Origin: Limnoperna fortunei
Lineage: Eukaryota > Mollusca > Bivalvia > Mytilida > Modiolidae
Assembly (NCBI GenBank): GCA_944474755.1
Contig: OX104112.1
Span: 53,332,774 to 53,396,773, forward strand
Direction: 5' to 3'
DNA length: 64,000 nucleotides
The position numbers and the translations under genes were made by a program. Below the pieces are notes generated by a model. The model was given only the letters and a program-made list of their open reading frames with translations, was not told the origin of the DNA and searched no databases. Shown here one piece after another: positions 58,414 to 64,000 of this stretch. Each line of letters starts with the position of its first letter. Position 1 is the stretch's first letter.

Positions 58414-58662
58414 GGCGCCTAGGTGGCCGAGTATTTAAATTAGTTTGTTTTAAGATTGATCTCGTGATCTGTCAACTCTAAAGGTGAGGGTCGAATGCAG
58501 GTAGAGTGCGTACGACTCCAATTTTTATTAACAAGGATTACCAGTTTTTCTACCGAAGGTGGTGGGTATTCTCCGGGTACTCCGGCTTCATTCCCAGTAA
58601 AAATTTGACCTTATAATATATCTGAAAAATTGCTGAAAGTTTCGTTAAACACCATGCAAACA
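58414..58662 (+). repeat. SINE family S1, copy k
   Basis: Nearly full length: GGCGCCTAGGTGGCCGAGTA (A-box), GATCTCGTGATCTGTCAAC, GGTCGAATGCAGG (B-box region), GTGCGTACGACTCCAAT, CTCCGGGTACTCCGGCTTC, GCTGAAAGTTTCGTTAAAC. Confidence 0.85.
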
Positions 58663-61600
58663 AAAAAACCAACAATGGATCAGTTGAATATGGTGTGTTG
58701 TATGAAACGAAAGGCAATTAAATTAACCAACAAAAACTAACTGCATTTTCTGAACACATGTTGCTGGAATATAAGTCTACCCCATTTTATCTTATTTCGA
58801 TTGTCTTTGCCCAGACCAGAAAATTGGCTTTATGACTGCCACTAAGTAATAACAACCCGAATGTCAGCTCTTTTGTATTATTTGGTTCTTTGATACTTGG
58901 AAACAAATACTGTTGTGTACATTTCAGTTTTGTTTATGAAATCAATTTTAAGTTTTGACATTTTGCTTTGTTGGTTTCATTCATTTTGCATTCCTATTTC
59001 TTAGATATAATGTGTGCCAACACTACTGGATAGAAAAAGGCTGCACTGTACTTGTAGACTGATATGTATCGGTGTCCTGTATTGCCTATGTTTATCTCGT
59101 TATTCTAATGTTTATGGTAAATACACAACATTCAAATCAATTTGAAAATTTAAAATCCTTGGGTTAGTTTGGCTTTTATTTCCACGAACATTATACAATT
59201 TTGTATACAAACGTTGCAATGTTTTGTACTTGCTGCTTCTTGGAGATAAGTTCATAACTCTAAATTATTTAGCCCTAATAAAAAGCTGTACTATTGATGA
59301 TGACTGACATAAAGTAAAAAGGTATTCAAAGCGAGATTTTTCTGAATCATGGATTTTCTGAACAAAGTTTAAAATACAACAATCATTTGCTCCGGTATCA
59401 TAGCACTTGAACTACATAAATTTATATAGATGTAAGTTATTTTTTACATAAAATAACATTATATGTATTTTGGTTTTTTTTTATTTCTTTCATATGGAAT
59501 GGTAAAAATATTACCCGGAGTCAAAACTGTAACCAGCCAATATTTGCAAGAATCAATTACAGCGGTTTTTAAATTGAAGGCAGTTTCTGTAGTTAAGAAA
59601 AAATCGCTTGTAAATAATTGTTTGTAAATCACGTGATATAGTAGCGTGTCCGTTCCCATTATTGCAGATTAGAAGTCGTTTGGTGTTGTCGTAGTCGCTA
59701 TTTCTACGGTAAAGCGCCCATGATAAGAATTGTCATTTCTCATTGTCAAGATTTCTTTCATAAGTTATTTGTATCATAGTGAACAATACATGTGAATGAA
59801 GCAATATACAGAATTTTAAAAACTTGCAAATTAATCGACAAACACGTGCATTTTGCGCATGCGTATTATGATAAAATGGAAATCTAGGCCGGAAATTGAC
59901 ATTCCCGTATAAGTGCATAATGGGAATGATGACTGTTTTTTGCTTTAAAGTGCGTTTGATACAGTTCATTTTTATATTAATGTTTTGTCACATTACTCAC
60001 CCTTTTGAAACATAAAAATTTTGCTTTTCGATATTCAAGAAAGGGCAATATTCTAAACTTATACAAAGTCCCCTTAACAGATTGTTGTATCCGTTAACAA
60101 AAACAAAAATTACAAAATACGAAGAAATGCTTTTAATTATGTTTTATTTTTATGATCTTCTTATTCTTCTCTTTCACGGCGATAAATTAAGTCCATTACT
60201 GAGCTGTTCCGTGGAGTAGGCTAAATCAAACCCTCTCTTAATACCACAAAATGTGTTCCGATTTTTTAAGCTGTAATCTCCGTTAAACCCCACTAAAACT
60301 ATAATGCAAGGACAAATTTGCTCGAATTTTAATGCCTAATTGCAAGATTGCATGCAAAACTAATATACGTGACTGAAACCTTGAAACCGTTCTTTATAAT
60401 AGAGAACAATGTATAAAACTGTATATTGTAATCTCCGTTAAACGTGTTTTCCGTTAAAACAACATAAACGACAGCGAAAAATAACGCGCATCCATGGAGA
60501 TATTGTACTTCCTGGAGTGATGATTGCAATGGATGATTGGGTGAAATGCAAGACAAAAGAAAGACAACTCAATCATGAGCACTTTAAATAAGATGGATGG
60601 CAAGATTGTTCTGTCATAAAGCAACTTTTATTTGAATAAAATATCGTATTCTAGAATACAAATATTTTAATCGTATGTGTAGAATTCTAACCAAAAAGGG
60701 AAACCGATCCTCGATAAGAACCCGACAAATTTTTTGTTAATGATTTTCTCATCGACTACAGTACAGTATATATAGGAACCCCGTTGTATCGATCTACTTA
60801 ATTTTAACATGGCCGAAAAAATTTGAATTTTAAAAACATGACAAAATATGATAACAATCAGAATTGGCGAGATAGAGAGACTAGCAATATCAGTGGATAT
60901 AACAAAGAAGGTAACCGAGATAAGTTTGTTTATTTATGTAGTTTATAGTTGACGAAAATAAGTGGATTAATAAATAGATCGATACCGTGAGGTCCTACTA
61001 TACTAAATTGATTCTAAAATTACACTTTCAAACTTCAACGACTGCCAGGCTTATATATAAAATTAAAGATATTTCATAACACAATCGGCGTCCTCATGAA
61101 ATGGCCTTACTACTAAAATGTTACGCTTTCATTCTCCAGGACTGAATTAAATGAACAACAACAACAACAACCCCCCCCCCCCCCAACAAAAAAAAACAAA
61201 AACACACAGACACACACAACAACAACATTCCCTTTTTTGATTTCTTGTATAATGCAGTCCTTCAGCGATTCAAGTGTCCAGTATTATCCATTAGCCCTAT
61301 TTTTTTATCATGACTAAAACCGCGGTAAAATAGATCATTGTAAAATTAGTACAGCAGTCAGCAAGAACAACGCAAATACACACCATGACCCTCAAGAATC
61401 TTTTATGATCAAAGATCGTAATAAAATCGTCGGATTACCATTAGTTTCGGTTCTGTTATATATTTTTAATTTCTTTTAAATAGTTCGATAATGATCTCGT
61501 TGGTATTTTTTGTTTGTACATTAGCGTCTACCAGTATGTGTTTCTATCAGGTCCGAGCTTTAAAAATAAAATATATGGAGAGCCATAACAGCATTTTTGA

Positions 61601-61849
61601 GGAGGTTTTTCGGAATTTTTATTTTGCCATTCTTATAATCATGTACAGCGCACCTCCTATATATGTTAGAAATAACGCATGGTTATATTATTGTTAGTTT
61701 TACGAATGTTTTCTAACTAAAGACATTATTATGAGGACGGAACAAATATAACAAATGAAATTCACCAACATCCGAAACAATCACTCTGGGAAATAAATTA
61801 TTGGTAATTAAATCGGATTTGTATAGATATTTTAACACTCTTTACTAAT
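58663..61849. other. Long non-coding stretch
   Basis: Nothing recognised apart from a low-complexity tract at 61154-61200 (CAA repeats, then 14 consecutive C, then A-rich). Confidence 0.45.
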
Positions 61850-62385
61850 AAAATATACAAGTTGAATGATCAAAATAAATTATTCTTGTATAAAGACTTG
61901 AAGCTAGCCTTAAAACCAAAACTTTATTTATCCTGCAAAAACTTTGAACATAGGAAACTAATAACAAAATTCCGGATAAGTGATAATTCCTTAGAAATTG
62001 AGTCCGGCCTATATAAACAATACCCCGAAGATCTCGACTTTGTAATTTCTGTTACTTTCAAGAAATTGAAGATGAAACACACTTCTTCTTCTACTGTCAT
62101 AAAAAGGCAAAATTATTGTTCTGAACTAATGAAAGAATATAAAATTTCAATGATTTAAATAAAAAAGAAAAAAAACTTATTCTCATTTTAAACCCAAAAT
62201 TTTTTCGACGGGTCCAGAATCTAGGTGTTTTTTTTTAAAACAGTTATTCGAACTGAGGTCAGGGGACTTGTGATATGTTATCTGTAGAATTGTTTGTTGT
62301 TATGTCTTATTCCTGTTTTTTGTGACACAAGTTGTTAAAATAGCTTAATGATAGTAAATAAATAAAATAAATAAAATTGATAAAA
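61850..62385 (+). pseudogene. 5'-truncated LINE tail with AATAAA-type repeat end
   Basis: The plus-strand frame from 61862 gives YLSCKNFEHRKLITKFRISD and SLEIESGLYK, the C-terminal region of a LINE ORF2. After a frameshift near 62020-62050 comes IEDE-like coding with a Cys/His end. A 3' UTR follows, then a tail of AATAAATAAAATAAATAAAATTG (62355-62378). It is a different LINE lineage from the 53-kb copy. Confidence 0.75.
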
Positions 62386-62861
62386 GAAAACATTTAATAT
62401 AATCCCTACACGACATGTTTGACACTAATACGCGGAAATATTAGCCCGCAGAATTTTTCACGTTTACATTACGCAATAACATAAAAAAATACAAAAGAGA
62501 TACAATGCCCACAAAGCAATACTTGATATTAAAAAAATATATATTATCAAAATAAATAGAAAAAACTAACAAAATACACATATTGACATATAATATTTAT
62601 TTAAAATATGGCAACTTTAAAAACTGATTTAACCACTTCATTTTCTCCTTAATATAAGCAGTTTCATATAAGTCATTAACATTTCCTACCCATACATGTA
62701 TGCCGTCTCTTGACAGAATACTAAAATTTCTTGATGTATTTTCCTACAGATTTTCAAACATTTTAAGAACACCAAATTAGTGCTTGGCAAGTTTTTAAAA
62801 AAAACTTATAGTAGCGTATAAAAATCAGTACTCCTTCTTGCAAAAACCTTAACGGTTGGTT
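62386..62861. other. Non-coding stretch, nothing recognised
   Basis: AT-rich, no ORF. Confidence 0.45.
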
Positions 62862-63105
62862 TAGTTTGAATGGTGTTTAACGCCACATTCAGCAATTTTT
62901 CACCTTTATCATGGGGGAGTCAGTCGGAGTATGCGGAGAAAACCCCCGACCTTAGGTAGGAAAACTGGCAATCCTTGTCAATTAACATTGGAATGGAGAA
63001 CACAGTGCCAGCAGTGAGAATCGAATCCGCAATCTCAGTGTTTACAGACCACGTGATGATCAATATTAGACGAACTACCTTAACAACTCGGCTACCGCGG
63101 CCCCC
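62862..63105 (-). repeat. SINE family S1, copy l (best preserved)
   Basis: Full length on the minus strand, from the head GGGGCCGCGGTAGCCGAGTT (A-box) and GATTCGATTCTCACTGC (B-box) to the 3' end TGAATGTGGCGTTAAACACC. A good reference copy for the family. Confidence 0.88.
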
Positions 63106-63639
63106 CAAAACGTTGATGCAAACTGCATTTTCGCAAAGTACATTCATAAAATACCATTCAGTTATAAAATAATCAAGACACAGGCTCTCCATCGTCTCAT
63201 CTGTCGCTAAATTATTTATTTTTTCACTGAAATGCTGGTTCTCCTTGGAATTACCAATACGCACATTATATAAATATTTTGTTAAATGAAAGACCGGTTG
63301 ATTATTTGGTACGTAGAAATGTAATGTTCAAAATAATTGCATTTCGATCCTATTGATCCTCGCTGCTTTTAAATTATTTTGTGATGTACAGCAATGAAAA
63401 AATCCTTTAAACCATGAAATTTAAAACGTCAAATTTTATTACGTTGTAAAACGTCACTGATAACGTTGCTTTTTATGTTGGTATATATGCATATTTTCAT
63501 CCTATTTATTTCCAAAAATGTTTAATATTACATGCCAATTTTATTAATCTTAATTGTACAAGATCTAAACATTATCAACATTAAGAAAGAATGTCAATTT
63601 TAACATTTGTGTTTTTCGTCATTCTCTAACTGTACAATG
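63106..63639. other. Non-coding stretch, nothing recognised
   Basis: The 114-codon minus ORF at 62920-63264 runs through the SINE and is not a gene. Confidence 0.45.
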
Positions 63640-63840
63640 GGCGATTTACCGTAGAAATAGTGAGTACATAGCAAATGGGTAGTGGAGTCCACCAGAACTG
63701 CTCAGTAGGATCTTCTGTTGTTTACCATCTGAAAGAAATGGCCAAAAGTACATTGTTATCATGTCCAAGAGCAAACGTTATACTATTCCCTACTTGCGGT
63801 AAACAAGACTCATTTGCAGAGTTATCTGTTCTTTAGAGCA
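63640..63840 (-). pseudogene. TRIM-like gene, C-terminal end fragment of a third copy
   Basis: On the minus strand, GNSITFALGHDNNVLLAIS and, after a frameshift, a LLSSSGGLH-like stretch match the last propeller repeat of the 37-kb gene (NYGITFAAGYKNNLLLAISP, then LLTSSDGLHGP). The DNA match covers about 150 bases (for example TGGAGTCCA, CTCAGTAGGA, GAAATGGCCA, GCAAACGTTATAC). A stop and a shift break it. Upstream coding sequence would lie to the right, but the match fades by about 63840. Confidence 0.7.
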
Positions 63841-64000
63841 GGTACTTTATAGTACGTACTGTGGGTAAAAAGTAGTTTTTCTACAATATTTTTTTATTCA
63901 CATATAGCAAAGCATCCGGTAAAATTTATTATGATATGCAAACAAATTCTACAGTTTTTTTAGTTGTACTGGAAAAGTCAGTCCACAGACATTAAAAAAA

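Noticed and set aside
61154..61200. CRISPR-like or structured repeat
   Set aside because: It is a simple-sequence tract (CAA repeats, poly-C, poly-A).
62920..63264. 114-codon minus-strand ORF
   Set aside because: Runs through a well-preserved SINE copy.

Overview
This window looks like AT-rich nuclear DNA from a mollusc, most likely a marine bivalve. The evidence is B-box/coiled-coil/beta-propeller (TRIM-like) genes in tandem, a dense tRNA-derived SINE family, a Penelope-like element (PLE), Ty3/Gypsy and BEL/Pao retrotransposons, and decayed LINE and Tc1 pieces. The organism is inferred from element types and not proven. There is no operon-like organisation and no rRNA or CRISPR. Little of the window is host coding sequence.

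Layout. 1-377: start of a decayed TRIM-like gene on the minus strand. 1784-2290: dispersed repeat with a perfect 172-bp tandem duplication. 3168-4901: SINEs and one exon-like ORF. About 5.47-24.6 kb: a three-level nest of retroelements. A PLE (RT at 5.8-7.5 kb, GIY-YIG endonuclease at 23.8-24.3 kb, hammerhead-ribozyme motif at 24537-24574) is split by a Gypsy element (7512-23833). The Gypsy element is itself split inside its pol gene by a BEL/Pao element (11525-19598). Target duplications and LTR divergence agree on the order PLE, then Gypsy, then BEL. 24.6-32.7 kb: mostly non-coding, with SINE copies and a palindromic element. 32688-34887: two identical 470-bp repeats around a 1.26-kb spacer. 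35.5-36.1 kb: LINE remnant. 37266-38954: the main host gene, a TRIM-like gene cut by one in-frame stop. 40.6-42.6 kb: diverged 1-kb tandem duplication, followed directly by a Tc1-like transposase remnant. 43-64 kb: mainly non-coding, with LINE tails (48.0, 53.0 and 61.9 kb), SINEs, a short inverted-repeat element at 47.5 kb, and the end of a third TRIM-like copy at 63.6 kb.

How the parts relate. The three TRIM-like pieces lie on the same strand at the left edge, middle and right edge, so the window spans part of a tandem TRIM array filled with mobile DNA. The most unusual coding feature is an uninterrupted 243-codon ORF between the Gypsy 5' LTR and gag. It carries the Ser, Asn and Asp-x-x-His landmarks of SGNH/GDSL hydrolases. 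The same Gypsy element ends its pol with a chromodomain-like segment.
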